Source: Metellina segmentata | Lineage: Eukaryota > Arthropoda > Arachnida > Araneae > Tetragnathidae | DNA: 64,000 nt | NCBI GenBank assembly: GCA_947359465.1 | Contig: OX375879.1 | Location: 94,559,630-94,623,629, forward strand | Direction: 5' to 3' | Shown: positions 43,898-54,831 of the stretch, piece after piece | How positions within the stretch are numbered: the stretch's first letter is position 1 | Layout of the letters: every line of letters begins with the position of its first letter | Notes under the pieces: generated by a model | Seen by the model: only the letters and a program-made list of their open reading frames with translations | What the model was told of the DNA's origin: nothing | Databases searched by the model: none | Program-made: the position numbers and the translations under genes

Positions 43898-45032
43898 AAG
43901 TGTCAGAAGAGGTATTCTATCCCATTCCTCCTGAACAGCTTTCCAGAGTCCTGTTAGGGTTGTGGGACGACGTTTGGATAATGCAAATTTTAAAAGTCCG
44001 AAAACACAAAAATCCATAGGTGATACGTCGGGAGATTTAGTAGGGATATCAGTGAAGGGTATGGCCTTGATACCGGTTTTTTGTTCCATTTCTTTTAGGA
44101 AATTTACAGTGGATTTTGATGTGTGACTGCTAGCTTTGTCGTGATGGAGTTCCACAGATTGATGGCACTGTGGGTAAAGCGATGGTATTTCATTCAGAAA
44201 AATTGGCGATAAAATATGTTCCTGATAGTATTTGGAGTTAATCTTGACATTTTTTCCACTCTCTTTATTTTTAACTTGTCATTATATGAAAAACCAGCAA
44301 TAATCATGAATCCCTTAGAAAAACTTTCTTTCGATTCTGTGAACCATGTACTTAAATTTTTTTGATCCATCATTTAAATTGCTGCAATAATTTAAATACA
44401 CCCATGATTCATCTATTGTGATAAATTTTTCCATTTCTCTTTGGATAAGTGTTTTTCGTATAGAATTCGGCAGCCTGACCTGCGTTCAGCGATATGCTTT
44501 GGAGAAAGACGATGCACATTGCGTTTTTTTGCTTTCTTAAGATTTAAATCAACGTTTATCATTTTGTTTACAGTGGACACCGAGCATTTGAATGATTTTG
44601 CAACTGTCCTTTAACTAGGGGGATTTTCTTTTAACATTAAACAACGTACCTTTGCAACAGTCGAAGATGTCCGTTTCTTCCTTGGATACTTGTTTGGAAT
44701 TTTTGTCCCACCCGAGGCTCCAATTATACGTTTTTTTCCTTTCTTGTTGACGATATTACCTATCGGATCTTTAGATACCACAAAACCATGACTCTCTCAT
44801 CATTTTTGGATAACGGAATATGAATATTTCTCTTCGGAAAGAGCATAAATATAGCCTTCCAACCACTGCTACGTTAAAAACGCCATTTTGAATAAAAACA
44901 AACCTCTCAAGCCGCAGACGATAATTTAGACTTTTAAAAACATAGTACAACTGCAATTATTTCTTTTGCAGCAAACGATTTTTTAATACCGCTAACCAAA
45001 ATCGTCTAAAAAATGAGCGAACAGCCTCTGTA

Positions 45033-45470
45033 TTACAATTACTGTCCTGTTCATAGAAAAAATAGTCATTTTCTTGTATGTTATTTATAAAGCCTTTATG
45101 TGTGCTTGGAATATAATTTTGCAATTCTTGTCAATGCTCAGGGAAATTTTGAAAAAATTATATATTTTATTTCAATTTATGTATATTTTCATCTCATTTT
45201 TTACTATTTATTTATAAATAACCCTTTTTCACAACGAATTTCTTTTGCACGCTAAATATTAATAAGGTGGAATTTTTAAATTTTGTTGCAAAAGTTCCTT
45301 TTATTTTATTTTCTATTAGTGACATGATTTTTTCTCCAAAACAAGTCTTTAACTTTGCATAAAATAACTATTGAAATTCTCTACATTTCATTTATGATCT
45401 CTCATTTACATAACTCTGCAAAAATATTTTACTGGGGTCAAACTTATCGTAGCAACAATTACCATAGAAA
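45033..45470. other. no feature recognised
   Basis: This is AT-rich intergenic sequence between the mariner element and the tandem Helitrons. The left end of the first Helitron may lie in here but was not identified. Confidence 0.4.
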
Positions 45471-45479
45471 CGATTTTTT

Positions 45480-45988
45480 CTTATTTGGCGAGGAAAAATG
45501 GATCGCTTATTCACACTATTCTCAGACTATTTACAGAGAAAGTACAGATCAGAAACTATGAGAATAACACGGTTTATTTACAATTGTACAGGAAACAAGA
45601 TGAAGACGATTTTTACTGATGTGGCTATTAGTTTAGGGTACCTTAAGTGTTAAAGTAGAAAAAAGGGGGAAAATCGCTTGCGAAAGGAGTCTTGGTTTGC
45701 GAAACAAATCAAATGGGATTACGTAGTAATCACCGGGGGTTAGCGAGCGTTAGCGAGTAGGGGGCGAAGCCCTCGCTGTGACATCATGGACCGGAAAGTT
45801 AAATCAGGATTATAAGAATTATTAAGATAGTTTGACTCTGCGAAAGTAATGTTGATTTCGTGGATCTGTGAAATTGGATCCAATTAGATCTGTGAAAGGA
45901 GTGTTATTTTGAGAAGCAAACCATATGAGGTTACGTAGTAATCCCCGGGGGTTGTTCAGAGTAAGCGGGTAGGGACGGAGCCCCCTAG
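45480..45988 (+). mobile_element. Helitron (family 2), first of a head-to-tail pair
   Basis: It carries AGAGAAAGTACAGATCAGAA, GTGGCTATTAGTTTAGGGTA, CTTGCGAAAGGAGTCTTGGT and GGGGGCGAAGCCCTCGCTGT, and ends GGGACGGAGCCCCCTAG before T at 45988. The 5' terminus is not found, so the left limit is approximate. It also contains an internal GGGGGCGAAGCCC stem near 45760, as if an older 3' end were included. Confidence 0.75.
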
Positions 45989-46619
45989 TATTAAAAAAAG
46001 TTGCAGCCGCAGGATTGAAAACTCGCTTTTTTGCTCGATTCTTAGACTGTTTCTTGAGAAAGTACTCATCAGAAAATTACAAAATTTACATGGTTTGTTC
46101 AAAATTGTACAGGGAACAAGAATAATAAGATTGTTTTCGATGCGGCTATTAGTTTAGGGTTTATTAAGTGTCAAAGTTGAAAGAGCGAAAATTTAAACAC
46201 GAATGAGCAAAAGGCCTGCAATTTTCAGACTTCAGACGTGATTTTCTTTAGAGTGCCCCTAAATGTATATTTTTGTAGGACACCGAGTATTTTAGAAATT
46301 TCAATTTGGTTCCTGATAATACTTTTTTTTTAATTCGGGAAAAATAGGGATATTTCCGTTATTTTTTAAAAACTGTCATATCTATATCTTATTGCTATTA
46401 GTTTTTAAATTTGAAAACATCGCAGGAAATCCTAGAATGTACTCTTTCTTACGGTACAGTTATTTTTGAAATTGGTTAAATAAAGTCGATGTGATGAAAA
46501 GTTTGTCATACTAATTTCGGAACATTGGGAATTTTCGTTACTTTTTTCTTAAAACAGTCATATCTATAGCTTAATACTATTATTATGAGATTTGGCGAGA
46601 AGGGGGCTGAGCCAACTAG
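45989..46619 (+). mobile_element. Helitron (family 2), second of a head-to-tail pair
   Basis: It follows the CTAG of the first copy directly with TATTAAAAAAAGTTGCAGCC, lacking only the TCTCTA start of the family. It ends GGGGGCTGAGCCAACTAG before T. Internal blocks GAGAAAGTACTCATCAGAAA and GCGGCTATTAGTTTAGGGTT match its neighbour and the 26593 copy. Confidence 0.75.
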
Positions 46620-46919
46620 TATAATAAATAGAGCATAATTGTACAGAATTCTGAATTGCACTTTTTTTGTGAATTTCAGAAGGATTGATTTGGATCAAAT
46701 AAAAATTGCACAAACCAACACTGAAAGATTGTTAAAAATTAATTATTTTGGGCGAATTGTCTCAACACTAAATAGAACGATTTCATATTTTCTTACATCA
46801 ATTGGGATTTAAAATAAAAACGTTGTTAATTTAACTTGATTGCAAAACAATTTTTTACTGGCACATAATTCCCACATTAATAGTTTTCTAAGTTATAAAT
46901 ATATTTTATAGTAATTTGG

Positions 46920-47241
46920 TAAGTTTATAATTAGCGTCTTACCAGAGCAACACAACGGGCTATTGACGACGGTCCGGGATGAATCTCGTATGGGAATGAT
47001 GCGAGGACAACACCACGTAATTTTGAACCATGGTCAGATGACGAGGCAGCACCTGAACTGGCACCCCACTCTCCAAACTTCCACACCAACCCAACGTGAG
47101 GATTTTCGTCCACGACAGATTTAAGGTGCACCAGCCGCCTCTACGCCATACGCTTACAAACATCTATAGACTGAACCGGATTTGAACCAGGAGCCTTCCG
47201 ATGTAGAGACTAACACCTTAACTACCAAACCGGTTGGTCGG
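46920..47241 (-). repeat. full-length tRNA-derived SINE
   Basis: Read on the minus strand from 47241, the head CCGGTTTGGTAGTTAAGGTG (A-box-like) and CTCCTGGTTCAAATCCGGTT (B-box) form a tRNA-like pol III promoter. The body follows with GTAAGCGTATGGCGTAGAGG, TTAAATCTGTCGTGGACG, GTTGGGTTGGTGTGGAAGTT, TGCTGCCTCGTCATCTGACC and the tail GGACCGTCGTCAATAGCCCG TTGTGTTGCTCTGG. It is the reference copy for fragments at 10817, 18318, 18676, 19619, 20960 and 27700. Confidence 0.85.
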
Positions 47242-47269
47242 TATATATTATGAATCCTTTCTCAGAGTG

Positions 47270-47440
47270 AATCTCCTGAACAGTGAAACTATCTTAATAA
47301 TTCGTATAAACCTGAGTTAACTTTCCGGGCCCATGACGTCACAGCGAGGGCTACGCCCCCTCTTCGCTTACGCTTGACGACCCTTGCGGATTGCTACGTA
47401 GTCCTGTTTCGTACTCCTTTAGCAAGTGATAGAGAAACAA
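47270..47440 (-). mobile_element. Helitron (family 2) internal fragment
   Basis: CATGACGTCACAGCGAGGGC followed by TACGCCCCCTCTTCGCTTAC and GGATTGCTACGTAGTC is the reverse complement of the family 2 interior. Neither terminus is present. Confidence 0.65.
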
Positions 47441-47443
47441 AAG

Positions 47444-47445
<2 letters not shown>

Positions 47446-47502
<57 letters not shown>
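47446..47502. repeat. (TA)n microsatellite, about 28 units
   Basis: This is a perfect TA run of about 56 bp between a Helitron fragment and the region leading to the LINE. Confidence 0.95.
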
Positions 47503-47503
<1 letters not shown>

Positions 47504-48137
47504 TGAGCAACACAGCCAACTATTGGTGACGGTTGGTGATCAACCATTTCTGTTGATGGATAGAACAGTTTAAAAATATTAAAATTTGCTGCAAAGTATC
47601 TTCAGCTGGATGATGTTTCAATAAGGCTGCCGATTACAAAATGGATACCGCTCTGAATGAAGTATGTCAAACTCCGCCCACAATTAGTAACAACTGACCC
47701 CCACCAATGGCGCTATAAGTCGTGTCGTCAATGAATGCTCTGTAGTTTATTACTCTATGTAAGTGTCCACTGTCCAATAGCGAACAAGTCGACAAGCCAA
47801 TGGGTTTGTGGAAACTCCGCTTTGTTTATCTTTAAGAAAAACAAAGAACTTTTCATAGTTTTAAATTGTCACAGTTGGCGAGTGTGAGGTGTGAGATCGG
47901 TTGCTTGTCTGCTCCGACTTAATTTGTTTTCCAAGATTTTTGGACTCGACTTCAAGGCTTTAGGCTGCTTAGTTCTTTGGTCTTTTGATATTATTATTTC
48001 CCTAGGGCTTTGATTTTTCTTTATCTACTACTTGGGTAAGTAGTAGTATTTTCTCTTATCTAACCTCTGAAACGAAAAGAACTCTACATATAGGTGACGG
48101 CCATACGTCATACCCAACTGGTACACCTGAGCTTATA

Positions 48138-49148
48138 TTGGATACCGACCTTATCAACTATTGTAGTGATGAAGGTAAAAATACTTTCACCTTCATTATT
48201 CTCCCAACACAACCAATTCTACAAAAAAAACTTTATACAATTAAAAAAGAAATCTATAAGCATTTTTCATCTCCCCAAAACATCCTATGCAGACGAACCC
48301 GTAATAACCTTTTTATAATAGTAGATGGTAAACTAGCTGCCCACGAAGCTTCTAAAATAAAAAACTTCTTAAATATACCAGTACACACAAAACTAACGAA
48401 AGACAACCTAATTACCCAATATATAATTAACGGAATAGATACAGAAATAGCTTTACAAGACATAATTGAAGACCTGGAAGAGCAAGACATTAAGATAACA
48501 AATATTACCCGATTTGAAAAAACTGTTAACCAAACTAAAATCTTGCTAAAAACTATAAAATTTGGCACCCCTACCCTAGAATAAAAATAAGAAACAAATT
48601 GCATATAGGTATGATGATCCATCAATCAAATCTTTACTTAGAAAAACTTAGACAGTGCAAAAACTGCTGGGTTTTCGGTCACTGAATCAAAGGCTGTCGA
48701 TCCAACCAAAAATGTAGAATTTGCTCAGAAGACCACCCTGAAACTATATGTACTAATCAAAATAAAAAATCCTGTAAAAACTGCAAATAACCACACACTG
48801 CGGATGACGAAAACTGGAACCAGAAAAGAAGAAACCAAAATATTGAAATATAAAAATGAAAACTTGGTATCCTACATTGAAGCAAAAAATAAACTAAAGA
48901 CCTCATACGCAAAGGCAGTGACTCAACCAATTAACGATCAACTTATGGAACAAAAGGAAACATTAAAAAATAGCGACATAATAGAGATAATACTCGAAAC
49001 TTTGAAACCGATGCTAACCATTATCGAACAAATTCAAATCAACCAAATGTACATTTTGTCACAAATGGTTGAAAACAATATGATACCAAAAGAAACATCT
49101 ATTAAACCAAAGAAAATGCAACTGATAATAAAGAAACTACAACTCTAG
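48138..49148 (+). pseudogene. LINE ORF1 (gag-like) with zinc knuckles
   Basis: An RRM-like N-terminal region runs 48138-48584 (ILPTQPILQKKLYTIKKEIY, LFIIVDGKLAAHEASKI, FLNIPVHTKLTKDNLITQYI). A stop and frameshift lead to a Cys/His segment near 48650-48790: QCKNCWVFGH*IKGC, CRICSEDHPETIC and SCKNCK, that is CCHC-type zinc knuckles used by LINE ORF1 proteins to bind RNA. The last part (48804-49148) is Lys-rich (SYAKAVTQPINDQLMEQKET). Several stops make it inactive. Confidence 0.82.
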
Positions 49149-49434
49149 AAAACAACAATATGCAAACTACTCCAGATCAAAAACAACAAACTAAAGAAGA
49201 CCAACAACTAGAATGGGAAAGGAAAAACCTACTCCCAAACACAATAAATAATGAATCAAACAAAATTACCACTACTATAAAACGTTTTAGAGAGGACATA
49301 AAAACTATGCAGTCTCAAAACAAAAACTAACAATCGCAACTCGACCTATCAATCACAAACTGCAAAATGGAATACAAATAGATCTCCCCACAACCTTTTT
49401 TCTTGAACTTCATTTCTTTATTTTTCTTACAACC

Positions 49435-51052
49435 ATGTTTAATATTAACTGTATCCAATGGAACTGCCAAGGTGCCAGAGCGCGCTGCTTCGACCTCAAT
49501 CATAACAAATATTTAAACCACACAGACATTTTAATCCTGCAAGAAACTTTTTTGAAACCAAACATCCGTTTCAACCTCTTCAAAAAGAACATTTTTCGTT
49601 TCGTCAGACCTGGTCCTTTCAGAGGAGGAGGAGGATTGATAATAGCTATCAATCAAAATATAAGTGCACAACTCATCAAAGAAGAACAAAACCAAGATTT
49701 TGAATTCCAGGAAGTGCAAGTCCATCTCAACAATACTACCATCCACATCATTAACATCTATTGTCCCAAAGGAATTAAAAACGTAGGGATGCTTGACAAC
49801 CTTGGATTGGATCCCAACAATCTTTATATCATTGCAAGTGACTTTAATTCAACACACCATAATTGGGGATTCAAGGACAATAGCAGTGGCAGAAATCTAA
49901 TGAAATGGATTAACAACCAAAATCTAATTATCCTCAACCAGCAAACTGCAACTCATATAAGCAACAGTGGTACCATATCTGCTATCGACCTTATATTAAT
50001 ATCCAATAACTGTCCCCCAATAACATCTTGGCAAGCTCACCAAGATAATTTTGGGAGCGACCATTTCCCCATAAATTTTTCTTATCATATACCAAGCAAC
50101 AATAGACCAAATTTTTCGATCCACTTTGATTGGAACAACTTCATCAAAACTATAAACGACAACCAAACAAATATAAATGACCCATATTCTCTCAATGACT
50201 CTTTCCAGAAAGCCATTGAAAATTCTCAATCTTTAAAAACACTACCCCCACCCAGAGCCCCTTGGTGGAACTCCAGATGCAGCCATCTAAGAGCCAAAGC
50301 CAGACAACACCTTACCAAAACTAAAATGAATTTAAGCACATCTCACTGGGACCAATATAAAAAATATAAAAACAAATTAAAATATTTAATTCAGAAACTT
50401 AAAACAAAATTTTGGTATACTACATGCAAAACAGTTGTGCCCAAGACAAAAATATTTACAAAATCTTACAAAGATTAAAAAAGATCCTTCCAACCAACAA
50501 AAAAATTCTTTTAATATCATTCAAATAAACAATACAAAAATACATTGCCCACAAGAACAGGCTAACCTTTTCAATAAACTTTACATTTCTGATGAATACC
50601 TAGATCCCCTTCCCCTTAGCTTTGTTGACTACCACAATAATTCAATCAACAACATATTTTCTTGGAACAAATTCTCTAAGGCCATCACCCAAATAAGAAA
50701 ATCAACCCCTGGAAAGGACAAAGTCACCATTACAATGATCAAAACATCTGATAATAGCCAGAAAAATATTTTAAAAATTCTTAACACCAGTTTTAACACT
50801 GGCTCTATCCCCACATCTTGGACCCACTCCCTTATCATTCCTATCCTAAAACCACACAAAAATTCACTAAACTTAACCTCTTACAGACCTATATCCCTAA
50901 CTTCCACCTTTAAAAAAATTCTAGAAGAATATCCTCAATAGACTCATACAAGACATTTACTACAATAAAAAATACATAAATAAAAACAATCGCGGATTTC
51001 TTCAACATAGAAGTTGTATTACTTTATTGACCCAAATCCACAAAGTGACATC
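49435..51052 (+). pseudogene. LINE ORF2, part 1: endonuclease and start of RT
   Basis: The frame 49435-50478 is an APE-type endonuclease with the expected residues: IQWNCQGARAR (Asn), ILQETFL (Glu), IYCPKG, ASDFNSTHHNWG (Asp, Asn), GTISAIDLILIS (Asp) and FGSDHFPI (Asp-His). After a frameshift near 50450 the frame continues with the RT N-terminus: KAITQIRKSTPGKDKVTITM, GSIPTSWTHSLIIPILKPHK and SYRPISLTSTFKKILE. A second shift near 50935 leads to RRSCITLL-like sequence up to CACAAAGTGACATC. An insertion then breaks it. Confidence 0.88.
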
Positions 51053-52890
51053 TTAACTGCCAAAAAACAAAAAAAAATCGGATGGTATGTAGTATCCGAT
51101 ACGTTACAACTTTCGAGCGATGTATTGCCAATTGTGGTAACCTTCCCGTTTTCTTGTTTTTCTTAGTTTTAAGGCAACCCTAGATATTTTCTCCTGACGA
51201 TAATAAACGGGTCTCATGATTGGTTAAGGAAGAAAATACGCTTTTCCACTTTTATTTTTAATGTAGAACGGAATTAAAATTTAGACAGTCTTTGAAATTG
51301 TTGGGTGCATATGAATTTTGCTCTTGATTTATAAAATCGACTTGTTTTATTAATTTTCAAAATTTTTAGGATAAGTTTGGAAAGCAGATTGTAAGTTACA
51401 ATTTTTTAAATTTGTCACTTTATTTAAATTTCAATTAAAATTTCGAAAAAAAATTTGGATTAAATTTGATTTTTGAAATTGCAGATTGGAATTTAAATTT
51501 TTTTCCTCTTTTGGTTGCTCATTTCCCCTTAGTTGATTTGATATAGCAGTGGATAGTGTTATTGAACGTTAGAAAATGTTTTTTTTTTTTTTTTGCAAAC
51601 ATGTAGTAGCTTGATTGGGAAGAAGGTGAAATGTCTTTCATGTGAGAATGATATGATTTTAACATTGAGAAAGGATGCTGGTGATAGGTAGGAGTGGAAA
51701 TGTAGAAAGATAGGACAAAAATTTGGCAAAAGAAAGTATAACAGGAGTAAGAAATTGGAGGGTAAATGGGTGTTTGGAGGACTTGAACGAGGGACGGATA
51801 AATGTTTTATGGTTGAGGTGAAAAATAGGAACCAGAAAGTTTTGGCTGAGGTAATTCAGAGCTGAATTTTGCAAGGAACTACAAAAATTTCTGACTATTG
51901 GAAGTCATATGCTGGTATCAATACCCGAAGGACAAAGAGTTCAAGGGTTATCGATTCGAGCATATGACTGTTAACCATTGTCAGAATTTCAAGGACCCGG
52001 CTATGAGGGTAAGTTTGATTTTTGTTTAGCTTTTGGTTATATTACAAACACTGGACTATGCTTGGGTGGGCACCCAATACGGTGACTTATACGCATGGAA
52101 GCCAACGGTGAAAACTCCTCGCCGGCAGGCGGGGATCGCGCGTTATACGCTGTGACTTATCTACAAACAAATTTCTCCCGGTATACTGGTTTAAACGCAT
52201 TGAAACCTTAAGCGCAATACGCTTTGACTTCTCTAAAAAACAATTTCCTCTTGTAAAGTCGTTACAATAAAAATATTTGTCTTGCTTTTCCATATATGGC
52301 TCTATAACCTGGAATATCCCCATTGAGTTGCTCACATAATGCTTATTGCTAGAAAAATTGTGAAAAAATATTTTTTCACACTTATGGATAGCAGAAGAAT
52401 TTTTAGATTTTTGGTTTCTCATCAAAAACCTTTGTGTGGATTATGATCACAGAAAAGAACTACCTTATTAAAAAAAGATTTCTTGTTTTGAATTTTCTAT
52501 GCATTGCAAAGTTTCCAATTCAAAATTGATAAAAATCCGGACGTTTTAAAAAAAATCACGTTTTTTTTATTTTTATTATTATTATTATTTTTTTTAACAA
52601 TTATAATTTTTTTATTTAATATATATTTTTTTTAAGTGACAAAACTAGGATGAAATTGACGCAAAATTGCGTACATGTTCGGAGAAAACCAGACTGAAAT
52701 ATTAGAAAATTTTCAAGTGAAATTTATATTGCTTTTTTCTTAATTTTTAAACAAATTATTATTATTTATGCAGTGTATGCAAAGGTTCACGTTGTATATG
52801 GCGGCCATCTTGGAATTGCTTACATCGGCCGCCATCTTGATTTGGCGTAAACAATCGCTTTGGCGGCCTAACGTTGCGGATGCTACCACT
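51053..52890 (+). mobile_element. DNA transposon insert with ISXO2/Merlin-type transposase remnant
   Basis: About 1.84 kb separates adjacent parts of the LINE RT. At 51611-52005 the + strand reads LIGKKVKCLSCENDMILTLR, EWKCRK, KRKYNRSKKLEGKWVFGGLE, RGTDKCFMVEVKNRNQKVLA, then in shifted frames ILQGTTKISDYWKSYAGI and FEHMTVNHCQNFKDPA. This matches the DDE_Tnp_IS1595 (ISXO2-like) domain of Merlin elements, including the CxxC zinc site and the ERGTGKCFL and SD-W-SY catalytic blocks. Terminal repeats and target duplication were not found, so the limits are approximate. Confidence 0.7.
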
Positions 52891-54831
52891 CCACCAAAAA
52901 ATCATATAGTTTTCGCCTCCATCGACTTAAAGGGAGCATATGATTCAGTGTGGATGGATGGACTTGAGTCAAAACTACAAATAAAAGGTATTACAGGGAA
53001 AATGGTCCTTTGGATTTTCAATTTTCTTAATCATAGAACTTGCCAGGTAAGATGGCGTAACACCATTTCAAATACTAGACAAACCTCTCGAGGCCTTTCT
53101 CAAGGTTGCATTCTCAGCCCTTTTCTTTTCCTTATTTTCCTTGACGATTTATTTACACAAGTCAAATGCCTAATATATGCTGACGATATTTTTATATACA
53201 CCAAAAATAAATCTCTAACTGAATCTACAGAAGCAATCCAAACAACTATAAAAATCATTAATAATTGGTGTAACCACTGGAAACTAACCATCAGCCTAAA
53301 CAAATGCAACATTATCAATTTTTCCCAGAATAAAAAATCCTCGAAATGCAACATAAAAATAAATAACACTATCATTCCAGAAGTAAACAAAATAAAAATC
53401 TTGTGCCAAATCTTTGACAAGAACCTGACCAATAACAACCACTTTCAATGCCTACAATCCAAATCTTCTTGTACCCTATATGCTTTCAAATTCATTGCGT
53501 CTAAGAAATGGGGTGCTTGCACCAAACATCTTTTACAAATAGGAAAAATACTACTATCCGCAACCAATTAGATTTTGGAGCTCCCATTCTCAGTACGGCT
53601 TCAACCTCACATTACAAAAAAATCAACCCCATTTTCAACTCCATGCTCAGAATCGCAACTGGCTTACCGAAATGTACTCCTATCGAAATTCTACACTCCG
53701 AGACTCAAGCTTCATCTCTCCAGCAAAGACACAACTTACTAAAAACTACCTTCTACATAAAACATATCAGCCTGAGAAAATGGTCTCCAATTCACGATTT
53801 TTTTTACAACCCACCCTCTATTATTTACGCTTCTTGGACCAATAAAAAGAAATCAATATCTGCAAGTATGATTAATTGCTTCGAAGACCTATGCTTACAA
53901 AAAGTGACATTATTCCTTGGTGCTCACCCACTTCTAATTTAGTTACAAAATTTATCTTCAAAACTTCCTCTTCCAAAATAAAAATCTTCCCGATAAAATA
54001 CTTCAAACCTCTTTTGAAAACTTTTTACAAACTTTTCCAAACCACATTATAATAGGGACAGACGGGTCAAAAACCAACTCTAATAGCTCACTTGGAATAG
54101 TCATACCTAAATTATTTGTAGAAAGAAACTACACCGTAAATAACCTAAACTCAATTTTCACAATAGAAGCTATGGCAATTTTCAAAGCAATACAAGACTG
54201 GGTTGAAAAATACCAAAATATTATTGTAATAAGTGACAGTTACAGCGTTCTATCCAGCCTAGAAAACATTAACAAAAACTCAAGGTGCATTATACTATAA
54301 CTTCATAAAATTCTAAGCAAAAAAAGCCAATATAACAACATCGTACTAGTGTGGACCCCTGGACATAAGGGTATTCTAATTAATGAAAAAGCTGATCAGG
54401 CAGCGAAGAAGGCTAAACTATTCAACATTGCAGAAGGTGTTTCCCCTGAAGACATCATAAAGCATTATAAATCAGACAACCATAATAAAATATGTAACCT
54501 ATGGAAAAGCTACCATAGAAACTATAACTATCCACATATCAATCCTACAAATCTATGGTATGAAAACATTTCTCAAAACAGAAATGATGAAACCCTCATT
54601 CAGAACTTTCGAGCAAATACCCTGATAACAAATTCCATTAAAAACAAAATCAATCTTACAGACACTCCTAATTGCCTCAGATGTCACACCTACGAAGATT
54701 TGGAACACATTCTTTTCCACTTGCCAAAAAGGTCGAAATAACCTAATTCAAACTCTCTCCGCTTTGAAAATCCCACACTCTTTAAATGATATCTATTCCA
54801 ATTTCTCACTGACTATTTGTAACGCCATATG
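52890..54831 (+). pseudogene. LINE ORF2, part 2: RT and RNase H
   Basis: It resumes at NHIVFASIDLKGAYDSVWMD (RT box with the first Asp), TSRGLSQGCILSPFLFLIFL and CLIYADDIFIYTKN (YADD catalytic box). The thumb GACTKHLLQIGK is followed by a frameshift near 53540, then LDFGAPILSTASTSHYKKIN. RNase H covers about 54045-54420: IIGTDGSKTNSNSSLGIVIP, FTIEAMAIFKAIQDWVEKYQ, IIVISDSYSVLSSL and WTPGHKGILINEKADQAAKK. The C-terminal CLRCHTYEDLEHILFHL is a Cys/His tail. Stops and frameshifts make it inactive. The upstream part of the open frame beginning at 52768 belongs to the insert, not to the LINE. Confidence 0.88.

Larger units (their letters stand above)
42775..44800 (-). pseudogene. mariner (DD41D) transposase, split and frameshifted
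   Basis: Read downward from about 44800: KKRTSSTVAKVRCLMLKENP, TVNKMINVDLNLKKAKKRNV, HRLSPKHIAERRSGCRILYE, LSTWFTESKESFSKGFMIIA, then the open part ELHHDKASSHTSKSTVNFLK, IPTKSPDVSPMDFCVFGLLK and LWKAVQEEWDRIPLLTL. The LINE insertion follows, and the C-terminus LLTLQKALLSWKLRCRKIVQ NKGYQIEHLK resumes at 42882. Forty-one residues separate the second-block Asp (HHD) from the Asp of SPMD, giving the DD41D spacing known from rosa-type mariners. The first DEAW block is damaged. It is inactive. Confidence 0.85.
42721..45030 (-). mobile_element. DD41D mariner-type transposon, interrupted by a LINE
   Basis: The inverted repeats start CAGAGGCTGTTC at both ends (42721, and reading leftward from 45030), with TA at 42719-42720 and 45031-45032. 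After removing the nested LINE the element is about 1.28 kb, the normal size for mariner. The transposase is on the minus strand. Confidence 0.9.

Noticed and set aside
52768..52889. N-terminal part of the open frame that runs into the LINE reverse transcriptase
   Set aside because: The first roughly 40 codons come from the inserted DNA transposon. The LINE resumes at about 52890.
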